From Amaranthus tricolor (Eukaryota > Streptophyta > Magnoliopsida > Caryophyllales > Amaranthaceae), in the NCBI RefSeq assembly GCF_026212465.1, contig NC_080059.1:20504656-20568655 (forward strand): a stretch of 64,000 bases of DNA, in the 5' to 3' direction. Shown here one piece after another: positions 1 through 12,670 of the stretch. Numbering within the stretch: the first letter of the stretch is position 1; every line of letters starts with the position of its first letter. A model generated the notes under the pieces. The model did no database searches. It had not been told where the DNA came from and saw only the letters and a program-made list of their open reading frames with translations. The translations under genes were made by a program, and so were the position numbers.

Positions 1-1112
1 TAGTGTCGCCAAATCTTTAATGCAAACACCACTACAGCCAATTCAAGATCATACGTAGGGTAATTCTTCTCATGAACTTTTAATTGCCTTGAAGCATAGG
101 CAATAACCTTACCTCGTTGCATCAACACACACCCTAGTCCACTCTTCGAGGCATCACTGAACACCTCATAGTCCTCTCCTTCTGTCGGCAAGACTAAGAC
201 AGGAGCAGATGTGAGCTTTTCTTTCAAAAACTGAAAAACCTTTTCGCACTCTTCAGACCATCTAAACTTGCAGTCTTTCTTCATCAACTTTGTCAGAGGT
301 TGAGCAATAATAGAGAAGTTATTCACAAACCTTCGATAATAGCCTGCAAGTCCTAGAAAACTCCGAACTTCAGTTACACCAGAGGGACTTGCCCATTCTA
401 GAATAGCTTTAATCTTCGCTGGATCAACCTTCACACCTTCCTTGCTAATAACATGGCCTAAAAATGCCACTTTCTTAAGCCAGAATTCACATTTTGAGAA
501 CTTGGCAAACCATTTCTGCTTCTTGAGAATGTTTAACACCATTTCTAGATGTTTAACATGCTCTTCTTCATCCTTTGAGAATACCAAGATGTCGTCAATG
601 AAGACAACTACACATTCATCCAACAAATCGTGAAAGGACCTATTCATCTGGTCCATAAACACAGCAGGGGCATTCGTAAGACCGAAGGGCATAACGACAA
701 ATTCATAATGCCCATATCTAGTCCGGAAAGCCGTATTTTGAATATCATCTTCCCTCACGGGGATCTGATGGTAACCAGTCCTAAGGTCAATCTTAGAAAA
801 GACACCCGCACCTTTTAATTGATCAAAAAGATCGTCAATTCTTGGCAAGGGATATCTATTTTTGATAGTTACCTTGTTCAGTTCACGGTAGTCAACACAC
901 AGCCGCATACTACCATCTTTCTTCTTCACAAATAGAACTGGAGCACCCCAAGGAGAAGCACTAGGCTTTATAAAACCCTTATCGATAAGCTCTTGCAACT
1001 GAGTCTTTAACTCTTGCATTTCTGAGGGTGCCATTCTATAGGGGGGTTTAGAAATAGGAGCGGTACCTGGAATCAAATCAATCCCAAATTCTACATCTCT
1101 TTTGGGAGGGAT
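1..1112 (-). pseudogene. Chromovirus copy A reverse transcriptase-RNase H (partial, runs off left edge)
   Basis: This minus-strand frame corresponds residue for residue to the copy B polymerase at 7289-8400. It contains the palm motifs [16 protein letters not shown] and FIDDILVFS and the start of RNase H with [15 protein letters not shown]. It copies RNA into cDNA in the element's cytoplasmic particle. The frame stays open from just after an in-frame TGA at 1113-1115 to the window edge, so nothing can be said about integrase in this unit. The TGA separates it from protease in the same reading frame, exactly as in copy B, so both copies carry the same defect. Confidence 0.9.
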
Positions 1113-1115
1113 TCA

Positions 1116-2618
1116 AGGTAATTCTTCGGGAAATACATCTGGATAGTCTCTGAAAATGGGAATCTCTTCAAGCTTAACGCCTTCGGAGACTTCAGTCACT
1201 TTGCACAAAAAAAACTTGATTCCCTTTCCATTGTATTTTCATCATCTTCATAGCAGAGATGATCTTCATACCAGGCTTTGCTTTGGTGTTAGAATAAGAA
1301 ACTCTCTCCCCTTTATGGTTTCTCAACACCACCTTCTTATCCCTACAATGGAATACAGCTCGGTATTCCTTCAACCAATCCATGCCGAATATCACATCGA
1401 ATTCGTCCATGGGGAACTCTTTAAGATTTGCAGTCAATTCTACCTCGTTAATGATAACAGGAACGCTTTGAAAAGTGCAATGACAAGAAATTTTCTCCCC
1501 ATTAGGAAGGGAGATCACAGATTTAACAGACATAGAAGAGTTCAACTTGGCTGTTTCAGTAAAGGAAGAAGAGATGAAAGAAGCAGTAGCCCAGTATCAA
1601 ATAAAACATAAGCAGGAATAGAGTTTACGAGAATAGTACCAGCAATGACATCAACATCCGATTCTTCCTCGGTTTCGGACATATTATAAACCCTGTTACG
1701 GAGGGGGGCATAACTACCAGTAATTGTCTTGCTTGCATCAGAATTCTTAGGGCAAGAGTACGAATGGTGACCCTCATCATTGCAATAGAAACACTTGACA
1801 TTAGAACCATCACAATTTTTGCCAGCGTGCCAATCTTTCTGGCACTTGAAACACTTCTTTGGTCTAGAATCAGAAGTACTCCCCTTGTTCGCAGGAATAA
1901 GCTTAGACTTCTTGGAGGGGTTTGCAGTATGAAATGAGGGAGGGGGCCTCTTGGCTGTGAGAGCACGCCTAGCATCTTCTTCCTCCTGAACTGCAGCATA
2001 AGCACTAAGGGCAACTTCATAAGCCCTCTGGAAAGTAGCAGCACCTGAACACATCATTGGTACCCTAATCCAAGCGTCTAACCTCCTCACATACAACCTC
2101 ACTTTCTCAGCTTCAGAAGGGATCAAAACAGCAGCAAAACGAGACAACTCTGTGAACTTGTTAGTATATGCTTGCACCGACATAGAACCATGTTTCAGAG
2201 AGAGAAACTCTTCTCTTTTAAGCCACCTCAACTCGTCCGGATAGAATCTCTCCTTCAACTTCCTGGAGAACTTTTCCCACCCAAAGCCAGAGGTAGCAAG
2301 ACATTCAGCTTTGACCATACCCCACCAGTTGTCAGCCTCTTTCTTCAGGTAATACGAGCCAATAGCTACCTTTTCAGCATCTGGGCAGCCGGTCGCGTCA
2401 AAGAGTTTTTCTATCTTACGCAACCAACCTTCGAGAACAACAGGATCGGCAGTACCCTCATAGGCTGGGGGACGGTGACGATCAAACCGATCAAAGACAG
2501 ACTGGTTATTTGCCGGAACAGTGGATCGATTTGCGAGGGCAATGAGAGCATTCTCTAGAGCTCTCAGACGTTGGCGAGAAGACTCCTTCTCAGCAGAGGT
2601 TCTTCTTCTAGGAGGCAT
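1116..2618 (-). pseudogene. Chromovirus copy A gag and protease
   Basis: The chosen start is the Met at 2618 (MPPRRRTSAEKE), just inside the PBS; an upstream Met in the same frame lies at 2684. Gag carries the conserved capsid core (around WWGMVKAECLATSGF) followed by two zinc knuckles of pattern CX2CX4HX4C (CFKCQKDWHAGKNC and CFYCNDEGHHSYSC), which bind the genomic RNA. Gag runs without a stop into protease up to the LFDTG active site near 1600. There a one-base deletion relative to copy B (AGCCCAG against AGCCCCAG) shifts the frame. Protease resumes in another frame at about 1545-1192, and a second small indel near 1205-1225 breaks its C-terminal end. Copy B has this frame intact at both places but carries two stops in gag. 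Confidence 0.9.
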
Positions 2619-2773
2619 CCTACAAAAACAGAAATTTATATGTAGTCTTACATACTTCCTTGCTTTTCTAAAAGCAATTACCATTTCTTACTACCCAAGT
2701 AATCCTCACTCTATGGTCGAGTCAATTGCTTAGATTCCAAGTAACTTACTTAAGCAAGCCTCAAAACCATTCA

Positions 2774-2785
2774 GCTCTGATACCA
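2774..2785 (-). other. Primer binding site of copy A (tRNA-iMet type)
   Basis: The minus strand reads TGGTATCAGAGC, the standard plant initiator-tRNA-Met primer complement, two bases from the end of LTR-A. The position fixes the LTR border at 2788. Confidence 0.92.
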
Positions 2786-4840
2786 ACTGTAATGACCTGT
2801 CTTAATATAGGGTGTATTGCCGGAAACAATATGCTAAGTTGGGTCACTAAATTTTCAAAAAAAAAAATTATAACTTCAAATAAACTAAATCAAAAAGTCA
2901 TTACATAATAATCCAGGGAGTAAAACACTCCCATAAATAAAAATATAAAACATATAAACTTCAACTTAATGTTATAGGTAACCCTACACTCTCTCAATCT
3001 TATTCCCCAGATGCTCCGAGTGAAATCAATCATCACCTGCAACAACTAAACAACAAATTACCACACAGTGGCCAGTAACTAGACTGTCCTTAACACAAAA
3101 GTTCAAATTTAAACAAACAACTAATGCGAGGCTTAATTAAAATTCAAATCAATTAACAACGATCCAACCATAGAAGCCAAACCGATAGAGTCAAATAATG
3201 TTGATCAATTCAATTAATACCAAAGTAGGATAACCAAATCAATTAAAACCAAGGAAAATTTTTCCAAAACAATTTAACAAAAACCAAGTTAACAATATTT
3301 TCAAGTCGTACTTGGAACAGACGCAGTGAACAAAATTCGCGGCCCACTAAGCCTAGATAAAGTCAAGGCGAACCTCGGGTCAACCACAATGATATAACCC
3401 TGTCTAAGAATGGCCAATCTCTCTCGTTTTCCGAAGATCCAGCATAACGAGAACGACAACTAATTCTAAAACCAATCTACTATAGATGAGCTGTGCAATC
3501 GAAGGAACCACTATGGACTTACCCAACGATTTCAAAATAACAACGAAACCAATGTACATTAGGAACCACTATGGATTTACCCTTAAGAACCCAAAAGTCA
3601 AATTCCAAAACCAAATCAAATGTTCATAAAGAACCACTATGGATTTACCCTTAAGAACCCAAAACCCACAATGACCATTTCCAAAATATCAAAACTCCTA
3701 AGGAGTAGTTCAAAACCAATCAAGATCAAAATCATACAGTTTAAGTTGTAATGTCGGAGTTTGGAATAAGGATAATTCGAACTTAATCAAGAATACACCT
3801 TACTACAACTCTTGGCAAGAATATACTACAGACAATGTTATTTTATTCTTAAGTATGGACTTGTCGACAAGCAACAAAACAGTTTTATAAACCATCAAAA
3901 CAAAATCACATAGCCATTATAATAGTCAACAAAGTCAATGGTCAAGGTCGAAGACAATGCCAAAGTCAAATTCTCTATTTACATGACTTAAACAACAAAT
4001 GGTCATAAACTATCTAATTAAATAAATAAGTAGTAAATGAAATTAACACATAACCAAGCAATTAGGTACATGACCAAAAATAATAAATTAATAAATTAAA
4101 TCAGATTTTAATTCCACTTAACCTTAATTAATTTCACAAAATTTAAATTAACTAGTTTAAGCCATTATTAAATAATAATTTTGTAAAATTAAACCCAAAT
4201 TCATCAAAATTAATTTACACTATTACCTACTGATTGTAACATATTTTAGTGTTAAAATAATGTGGAAATAAATTAAAATCAGTAAATTACAGCCAAATTA
4301 CTATTAATAAAAAGTGCAGATTTTCCAAATTTTCATTATAATTTAAAATAAAATTATTCAAATCACGAAAATTAAATTTTTACCAATCCTAAATTAAATC
4401 TAAGTTATAACACATCATAGAAGATTAAAATAACAATAATATATGCACGAAAATAATTAAAGAAAAATTTACAATATAAAACCGAATTAATCAATTTAAA
4501 TTTTAATTAATTCTAAACAAGACTTCTATGTTTAATTAAGAAACTAAGTGAAGAAAAATCTAGTTACCTGGATAATGGAGGAAAGTAATAATCTTTAGAA
4601 GATTAAAAAAACACCAAGAAAATCTCCCAAATAATTTTCAAAATAAATTCCTTGAATTAAGCTTGAATAATTCAAAATAAGTCTTCAAAAGTAGCCTAAA
4701 AATATGATAATATTTTGGCACTTGAAGAAAAATAAAGCAAGTATTTTGCTATGTTCCTTTTTTTTGAGAGAAAAGAATGAGAGAAAGAAAGTTTATGAGC
4801 TAGTTTATGAATGAATGAAAAATTACATAACAATAGGCTA

Positions 4841-4849
4841 TTATTTATA
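4841..4849 (-). promoter_or_regulatory. TATA box in LTR-A
   Basis: The minus strand reads CCTATAAATAATAG inside the LTR. The same element occurs in LTR-B at 12118-12125, the expected conservation for the U3 promoter. The transcription start was not determined. Confidence 0.6.
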
Positions 4850-5179
4850 GGTGGGGAAAGACCATCCCAAAAGACTTCTCATAATGGCTGAAATTTATGA
4901 GCATTAGGAAGTTCAATCAATTTGAGGAAAAGAAAGATGAAAAGATTTAAACGATGTTCATGTATTTATTCCATTCTAGAATGTACCAAATAATTAAGCA
5001 TGAATTAGAATCATTTAACCTAATTAAACACTAATTTTACATGCCTATCATGATAATAATGCACTAAAAAAATATTTAGTCCTCCTAATTTAAAACTTGT
5101 TACCACAAGTTGGTCCAAAAATAAATAACCTAGGACATATAATAGTAGTACATAAATTTAATGAAAATAATATATTAAC

Positions 5180-5282
<103 letters not shown>

Positions 5283-5465
5283 TAAAAATAATAATAACTT
5301 ACGCACCTTTTAAATCACATTATAAAGCATAAAAGAGATAGTTATAATAATTCACAAATAATATCATAATAAAATATTTTAAATTAAAAACTAGACTTAA
5401 AGAAAAGTAACTAGAAAGAGAAATAAAATGAAAATTATGCCATAGAGAAAATTCGGGGCATTACA

Positions 5466-5478
5466 ATCCTACCCACTT
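5466..5478 (-). other. Polypurine tract of chromovirus copy B
   Basis: The minus strand reads AAGTGGGTAGGAT directly before the LTR-A start TGTAATG. This is the plus-strand primer site for the unit spanning LTR-B to LTR-A. Confidence 0.85.
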
Positions 5479-5538
5479 ATAAAAAGTTTCGTCCTCGAAA
5501 CTTACAAAGAAAAAGATAAGGAAACTAGTACGAAATAC

Positions 5539-6021
5539 TTACATTTGTTCTGCTACAAACAACTCGGGATACTTAAGTCGCATTGACTCTTCAGTTTCCC
5601 AGGTGGCTTGTTCATACTTTTGACTACGCCACAACACTTTCACTAATGGCACTTCCTTTCTCCTCAGAGAACGTACCTGACGATCAAGGATTTTGACGGG
5701 CTTTTCCTCAAAAGTCAAATTAGGATTGACCTCTACCGACTCTACGGCTATAACATGCGAAGGGTCACTTCGATAACGCCGTAACTGAGAGACTTGAAAC
5801 ACATTGTGAACCTTAGATTGCTCGACTGGCAAAGCCAACTTATAAGCCACTTCACCAATCCTCTCAAGCACCTCATAAGGACCCACATACTTAGGGCTGA
5901 GCTTGCCCTTCACACCAAATCTCATTACTCCCTTCATTGGGGATACCTTCAAAAGCACCTTATCCCCAACATCATAAGTAATAGGTTTCCTACTCAAATC
6001 GGCATAAGGCTTTTGTCGATC
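5539..6021 (-). pseudogene. Chromovirus copy B integrase C-terminal and chromodomain-like tail
   Basis: The frame continues from the integrase core after a TAG at 6022-6024, which probably replaced CAG (Gln) before DRQK. It contains the C-terminal beta-barrel signature (GDKVLLKVSPMKGVMRFG, then GPYEVLERIGEVAYKLALP) and the tail KILDRQVRSLRRKEVPLVKVLW with ATWE. That tail is typical of plant chromovirus integrases and is thought to guide insertion into particular chromatin. It ends at 5539, 73 bases before the LTR, the usual compact arrangement. The frame is otherwise clean. Confidence 0.88.
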
Positions 6022-6900
6022 CTAGGCTGACTTCATCTTTGCTTGAATAATTTTGACCTTATCTACAGTAGATTGGATAAGATCGGGTCCCAACACCAAC
6101 GAATCACTTATGTCGCTCCAGAAAGTAGGACTACGACATTTCCTGCCATACAGAGCCTCGCAGGGAGCCATTTGGATGCTCGCATGATAGTTGTTGTTGT
6201 AAGAGAACTCTACCAAGCTTAAAGACTTCACCCACGAGCCTTGGAATTCCAGGGCACAAGCACGGAGCATGTCTTCCAAATTCTGGATTGTTCTCTCCGT
6301 TTGCCCATCAGTTGCAGCATGGAAAGCGGTACTCAACTTCAACTTAGTACCAAAAGCCTTTTGTAACGAGGACCAGAAATGAGATAAGAACATTGGATCA
6401 CGATCGGAAACATTTTCCCTAGGTACACCATGCAACCTTACGATTTCATTTGAATAAGCCTCCGCCATTTGCTCCATTAACCAAGTCTTCTGCATAGGAA
6501 CAAATCTGGCAACCTTGGTCAAGCGATCAACTATTACCCACACTGCATTCAAGCCACCAGCGGCATTACGAAGCCCCATTACAAAATCCATGGAAACGGA
6601 GTCAAACTTCCATGCTGGAATAGGAAGGGGTTGTAACAAACCACCTGGCCTTTGATGCTCAATCTTCACCTTCTGACACACCAAACACTTGGCAACAAAT
6701 TCAGCAACCTCCTTTTTCATACAAGGCCACCAAAAGCTTAGCTTGAGGTCCTTATACATCTTCGAACCTCCAGGATGCACTGAATAAGGAGTGTTATGAG
6801 CTTCACTCATGATTTCGTTTTTCAAAATCGGATCATTAGGCACACACCATCGCCCTTTGAACATTATACTCCTATCCTCTGCAATATCAAAACTCACAGC
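6022..6900 (-). pseudogene. Chromovirus copy B integrase zinc-binding and catalytic core
   Basis: The N-terminal HHCC zinc-binding domain is visible (H..H, then CLVCQKVKIEHQ). It is followed by the RNase H-fold core with the D,D,E triad: Asp in SMDFVMGL, Asp in VSDRDPMF and Glu in DGQTERTIQNLEDM. Integrase joins cDNA ends to host DNA in the nucleus. The piece is bounded by in-frame stops, a TGA at 6901-6903 upstream and a TAG at 6022-6024 downstream, so it is not made as part of one polyprotein. The catalytic residues themselves look intact. Confidence 0.9.
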
Positions 6901-7113
6901 TCATCCTTGAGCCTTTGCAGCTCGAATCTTCCGAAGCTTAGGATCATTTTGTTGCTTCTCTCTTAACTCAACGTAAAGAGCAGGCTCAGAACTCATAGCG
7001 CTTAAGCGAGCTTTAACCCCATCCAATGATACCACTTCAATTTCCATCTTGCAGAATTCATCACATAAATCCTTGGAGAGAACCTTCATAAAATTTAGCA
7101 AGGGTCCAAGCTT
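6901..7113 (-). pseudogene. Chromovirus copy B RNase H-integrase linker
   Basis: This short minus-strand frame (LGPLLNFMKVLSKDLCDEF onward) joins RNase H to the integrase zinc finger. It lies between two in-frame TGA codons, 7114-7116 and 6901-6903, both in the same frame as the flanking pol. Each fits a CGA-to-TGA change. Confidence 0.8.
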
Positions 7114-8400
7114 TCAACTCAGGGCATCAGCAACCCTATTAGCCTTTCCTTCCTTATACTCCAAGGTCAAATCATAATCCTTGATAAGCTCGAGCCAACG
7201 CCTCTGACGCATATTCAATTCTTTCTGAGTGAAAATATACTTGAGGCTTTTATGATCAGTGTAAATTTTGCACGAAACACCATATAAATAGTGTCGCCAA
7301 ATCTTTAATGCAAACACCACTACAGCCAATTCAAGATCATACGTAGGGTAATTCTTCTCATGAACTTTTAATTGCCTTGAAGCATAGGCAATAACCTTAC
7401 CTCGTTGCATCAACACACACCCTAGTCCACTCTTCGAGGCATCACTGAACACCTCATAGTCCTCTCCTTCTGTCGGCAAGACTAAGACAGGAGCAGATGT
7501 GAGCTTTTCTTTCAAAAACTGAAAAACCTTTTCGCACTCTTCAGACCATCTAAACTTGCAGTCTTTCTTCATCAACTTTGTCAGAGGTTGAGCAATAATA
7601 GAGAAGTTATTCACAAACCTTCGATAATAGCCTGCAAGTCCTAGAAAACTCCGAACTTCAGTTACACCAGAGGGACTTGCCCATTCTAGAATAGCTTTAA
7701 TCTTCGCTGGATCAACCTTCACACCTTCCTTGCTAATAACATGGCCTAAAAATGCCACTTTCTTAAGCCAGAATTCACATTTTGAGAACTTGGCAAACCA
7801 TTTCTGCTTCTTGAGAATGTTTAACACCATTTCTAGATGTTTAACATGCTCTTCTTCATCCTTTGAGAATACCAAGATGTCGTCAATGAAGACAACTACA
7901 CATTCATCCAACAAATCGTGAAAGGACCTATTCATCTGGTCCATAAACACAGCAGGGGCATTCGTAAGACCGAAGGGCATAACGACAAATTCATAATGCC
8001 CATATCTAGTCCGGAAAGCCGTATTTTGAATATCATCTTCCCTCACGGGGATCTGATGGTAACCAGTCCTAAGGTCAATCTTAGAAAAGACACCCGCACC
8101 TTTTAATTGATCAAAAAGATCGTCAATTCTTGGCAAGGGATATCTATTTTTGATAGTTACCTTGTTCAGTTCACGGTAGTCAACACACAGCCGCATACTA
8201 CCATCTTTCTTCTTCACAAATAGAACTGGAGCACCCCAAGGAGAAGCACTAGGCTTTATAAAACCCTTATTGATAAGCTCTTGCAACTGAGTCTTTAACT
8301 CTTGCATTTCTGAGGGTGCCATTCTATAGGGGGGTTTAGAAATAGGAGTGGTACCTGGAATCAAATCAATCCCAAATTCTACATCTCTTTCGGGAGGGAT
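7114..8400 (-). pseudogene. Chromovirus copy B reverse transcriptase and RNase H
   Basis: This 416-residue uninterrupted stretch from the first Met (8364) covers the whole polymerase. The finger and palm blocks include [33 protein letters not shown] and the catalytic FIDDILVFS, followed by LGHVIS and [12 protein letters not shown]. RNase H starts at [16 protein letters not shown] and ends at the canonical [10 protein letters not shown]. The domain order and residues are normal, but the frame is closed upstream by TGA 8401-8403 and downstream by TGA 7114-7116. The enzyme could still be made by readthrough or trans-complementation. Confidence 0.93.
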
Positions 8401-8403
8401 TCA

Positions 8404-8970
8404 AGGTAATTCTTCGGGAAATACATCTGGATAGTCTCTAACAATGGGAATCTCTTCAAGCTTAACGCCTTCGGAGACTTCAGTTACTTTGCACAAGAAA
8501 ACTTCCTTCCCTTTCCTTTGTATTTTCATCATCTTCATAGCAGAGATGATCTTCATATCAGGCTTTGCTTTGGTGTTAGAATAAGAAACTCTCTCCCCTT
8601 TATGGTTTCTCAACACCACCTTCTTATCCCTACAATGGAATAAAGCTCGGTATTCCTTCAACCAATCCATGCCGAATATCACATCGAATTCGTCCATGGG
8701 GAACTCTTTAAGATTTGCAGTCAATTCTACCTCATTAATGATAATAGGAACGCTTTGAAAAGCGCAATGACAAGAAATTTTCTCCCCATTAGGAAGGGAG
8801 ATCACAGATTTAACAGACATAGAAGAGTTCAACTTGGCTTTTTCAGTAAAGGAAGAAGAGATGAAAGAAGCAGTAGCCCCAGTATCAAATAAAACATAAG
8901 CAGGAATAGAGTTTACGAGAATAGTACCGGCAATGACATCAACATCCGATTCTTCCTCGGTTTCGGACAT
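8404..8970 (-). pseudogene. Chromovirus copy B aspartic protease
   Basis: The retroviral-type aspartic protease has active site LFDTGATASF and the downstream block GMDWLKEY and SVISLPNGE. It ends at FPEELP, where the family normally continues into RT, but here a TGA (8401-8403) follows. Upstream it is in frame with gag (MSETEEES is the linker). It would cut the Gag-Pol precursor. This copy has the intact DTGA frame that copy A has lost. Confidence 0.88.
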
Positions 8971-9906
8971 ATTATAAACCCTGTTACGGAGAGGGGCATA
9001 ACCACCAGTAATTGTCTTGCTTGCATCAGAATTCTTAGGGCAAGAGTACGAATGGTGACCCTCACCATTGCAATAGAAACACTTGACAGCAGAACCATCA
9101 CAATTTTTGCCAGGGTGCCAATCTTTCTGGCACTTGAAACACTTCTTTGGTCTAGAATCAGAAGTACTCCCCTTGTTCGCAGGAATAAGCTTAGACTTCT
9201 TGGAGGGGTTTGCAATATGAAATGAGGGAGGGGGCCTCTTGGCTGTGAGAGCACGCCTAGCATCTTCTTCCTCCTAAACTGCAGCATAAGCACTATGGGC
9301 AACTTCATAAGCCCTCTGGAAAGTAGCAGCACCTGAACACATCATTGGTACCCTAATCCGAGCATCTAACCTCCTCACATACAACCTCACTTTCTCAGCT
9401 TCAGAAGGGATCAAAACAGCAGCAAAACGAGACAACTCTGTGAACTTGTTAGTATATGCTTGCACCGACATAGAACCCTGTTCCAGAGAGAGAAACTCTT
9501 CTCTTTTCAGCCACCTCAACTCGTCCGGATAGAATCTCTCCTTCAACTTCTTGGAGAACTATTCCCACCCAAAGCCAGTGGTAGCAAGACATTCAGCTTT
9601 GACCATACCCCACCAGTTGTCAGTCTCTTTCTTCAGGTAATACGAGCCAATAGCTACCTTTTCAGCATCTGGGCAGCCGGTCGCGTCAAAGAGTTTTTCT
9701 ATCTCACGCAACCAACCTTCGAGAACTACAGGATCGGCAGTACCCTCATAGGCTGGGGGACGGTGACGATCAAACCAATCAAAGACAGACTGGTTGTTAG
9801 CCGGACCAGTGGATCGATTTGCGAAGGCAATGAGAGCATTCTCTAGAGCTCTCAGACGTTGGCGAGAAGACTCCTTCTCAGCAGAGGTTCTTCTTCTAGA
9901 AGGCAT
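8971..9906 (-). pseudogene. Chromovirus copy B gag
   Basis: The start is taken at Met 9906 (MPSRRRTSAEKE), equivalent to copy A 2618. Capsid and two CX2CX4HX4C zinc knuckles match copy A closely. Two private stops break it: TAG at about 9556-9558 in place of Lys after GFGWE, and TAG at 9274-9276 in place of Gln in the acidic EEEDARR stretch. Both positions are open in copy A, so these mutations arose after the two units separated. Confidence 0.9.
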
Positions 9907-10061
9907 CCTACAAAAACAGAAATTTATATGTAGTCTTACATACTTCCTTGCTTTTCTAAAACCAATTACCATTTCTTACTACCCAAGTAATCCTCACTCT
10001 ATGGTCGAGTCAATATCTTAGATTCCAAGTAACTTACTCAAGCAAGCCTCGAAACCATTCA

Positions 10062-10073
10062 GCTCTGATACCA
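10062..10073 (-). other. Primer binding site of copy B (tRNA-iMet type)
   Basis: The minus strand reads TGGTATCAGAGC two bases inside LTR-B, identical to the copy A site. Confidence 0.92.
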
Positions 10074-12117
10074 ACTGTAATGACCTGTCTTAATATAGGG
10101 TGTATTGGCGAAAACAATATACTAAGTTGGGTCACTAAATTTTCAAAAAAAAATTATAACTTCGAATAAACTAAATCAAAAAGTCATTACATAATAATTC
10201 AGAGAGTAAAACACTCCCATAAATAAAAAGATAAAACATCTAAACTTCAACTTAATGTTCTAGGTAACCCTACACTCTCTCAGTCTTATTCCCTAGATGC
10301 TCCGAGTGAAATCAATCATCACCTGCAACAACTAAACAAAAAATTACCACTTAGTGGCCAGTAACTAGACTGTCCTTAACAAAAAAGTTCAAATTTAAAC
10401 AAACAACTAACGTGAGGCTTAATTAAAATTCAAATCAATTAACAACGATCCAACCATACAAGCCAAACCAATAGAGTCAAATAATGTTGATCAATTAAAT
10501 TAATACCAAAGTAGGATAACCAAATCAATTAAAACCAAGAAAAATTTTTCCAAAACAATTTAACAAAAACCAAGTTAACAATATTTTCAAGTCGTACTTG
10601 GAACAGACGCAGTGAACAAATTCGCGGCCCACTAAGCCTAGATAAAGTCAGGGTGAACCTCGGGTCAACCACAATGATATAACCCTGTCTAAGAATGGCC
10701 AATCTCTCTTGTTTTCCGAAGATCCAGCATAACGAGAACGGCAACTAAATCTAAAACCAATCTACTATAGATGTGTTGTCCAATCGAATGAACCACTATG
10801 GACTTACCCAACGATTTCCAAATAACAACGAAACCAATGTTCATAAGGAACCACTATGGATTTACCCTTAAGAACCCAAAAGTCAAATTCCAAAACCAAA
10901 TCAAATGTTTATAAAGAACCACTATGGATTTAACCTTAAGAACCCAAAGCCCACAATGACCATTTCCAAAATATCAAAACTCCTGAGGAGTAGTTCAAAA
11001 CCAATCAAGATCAAAATCATACAGTTTAAGTTGTAATGTCTGAGTTTGGAATAAGGATAATTCGAACTTAATCAAGAATACACCTTACTACAACTCTTGA
11101 CAAGAATATACTACAGACAATGTTATTTTATTCTTAAGTATGGACTTGTCGACAAGCAACAAAACAGTTTTATAAACCATCAAAATAAAATCACATAGCC
11201 ATTATAATAGTCAACAAAAGTCAATGGTCAAGGTCAAAGTCAATGCCAAAATCAAGTTCTCTATTTACATGACTTTAACAACAAATGGTCATAAACTATC
11301 TAATTAAATAAATAAGTAGTACATGAAATTAACACATAACCAAGCAATTAGGTACATGACCAAAAATAATAAATTAATAAATTAAATCAGATTTTAATTC
11401 CACTTAACCTTAATTAATTTCACAAAATTTAAATTAACTAGTTTAAGCCATTATTAAATAATAATTTTGTAAAATTAAACCCAAATTCATCAAAATTAAT
11501 TTACACTATTACCTACTGATTGTAACATATTTTAGTGTAAAAATAATGTGGAAATAAATTAAAATCAATAAATTAAAGCCAAATTACTATTAATAAAAAG
11601 TGCAGATTTTCCAAATTTTCGTAATAATTTAAAATAAAATTATTCAAATCACAAAAATTAAATTTTCACCAATCCTAAATTAAATCTAAGTTATAACACA
11701 TCATAGAAGATTAAAATAACAATAATATATGCACGAAAATAATCAAAGCAAAATTTACAATATAAAACCGAATTAATCAATTTAAATTTTAATTAATTTT
11801 AAACAAGACTTCTATGTTTAATTAAGAAACTAAGTGAAGAAAAATCTAGTTACCTGGATAATGGAGGAAAGTAATAATCTTTAGAAGATTAAAAAAACAC
11901 CAAGAAAACCTCCCAAATAATTTGAAAAATAAATTCCTTGAAGTAAGCTTGAATAATTCAAAATAATTCTTCAAAAGTAGCCCAAAAATATGATAATATT
12001 TTGGCACTTGAAGAAAAATAAAGCAAGTATTTTGTTATGTTCCTTTTTTTTGAGAGAAAAGAATGAGAGAAAGAAAGTTTATGAGCTAGTTTATGAATGA
12101 ATGATAAATTACATAAG

Positions 12118-12125
12118 TATTTATA
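12118..12125 (-). promoter_or_regulatory. TATA box in LTR-B
   Basis: The minus strand reads CCTATAAATACTT, matching the LTR-A element at 4841-4849 despite a small deletion just upstream of it. Confidence 0.6.
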
Positions 12126-12456
12126 GGTGGGGAAAGACCATCCCAAAAGATTTCTCATAATGGCTGAAATTTATGAGCATTAGGAAGTTCAATCAATTTG
12201 AGGAAAAGAAAGATGAAAAGATTTGAACGATGTTCATGCATTTATTCCATTCTAGAATGTACCAAATAATTAAGCATGAATTAGAATCATTTAACCTAAT
12301 TAAACACTAATTTTACATGTCTATCATGATAATAATGCACTAAAAAAAATATTTAGTCCTCCTAATTTAAAACTTGTTACCACAAGTTGGTCCAAAAATA
12401 AATAACCTAGGACATATAATAGTAGTATATAAATTTAATGAAAATAATATATTAAC

Positions 12457-12493
<37 letters not shown>
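12457..12493 (+). repeat. (CAA)n microsatellite in LTR-B
   Basis: About 12 CAA units lie at the place where LTR-A has about 20 CAA plus 14 TAA. Confidence 0.95.
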
Positions 12494-12494
<1 letters not shown>

Positions 12495-12670
12495 AAAAAT
12501 AACTTACGCACCTTTTAATCACATTATAAAGCATAAAAGAGATAGTTATAATAATTCACAAATAATATCATAATAAATTATTTTAAATTAAAAACTAGAC
12601 TTAATGAAAAGTAACTAGAAAGAGAAATAAAATGAAAATTATGACCATAGAGAAAATTCGGGGCATTACA

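Larger units (their letters stand above)
10076..12670 (-). repeat. LTR-B of the chromovirus (2595 bp)
   Basis: It begins TGTAATGACC and ends GGGCATTACA and is collinear with LTR-A over its full length, with scattered substitutions and a contracted microsatellite. It is the 5' LTR of copy B in minus-strand sense. The flanking AAAAG may be half of a target-site duplication. Confidence 0.93.

Noticed and set aside
442..818. Plus-strand ORFs repeated at 7730-8106
   Set aside because: They are antisense shadows of the RT frame, duplicated because the element is duplicated.
1625..2044. Second minus-strand ORF overlapping gag (and 8913-9332)
   Set aside because: It is an alternative frame of the gag zinc-knuckle region without motifs; gag in the main frame has clear homology.
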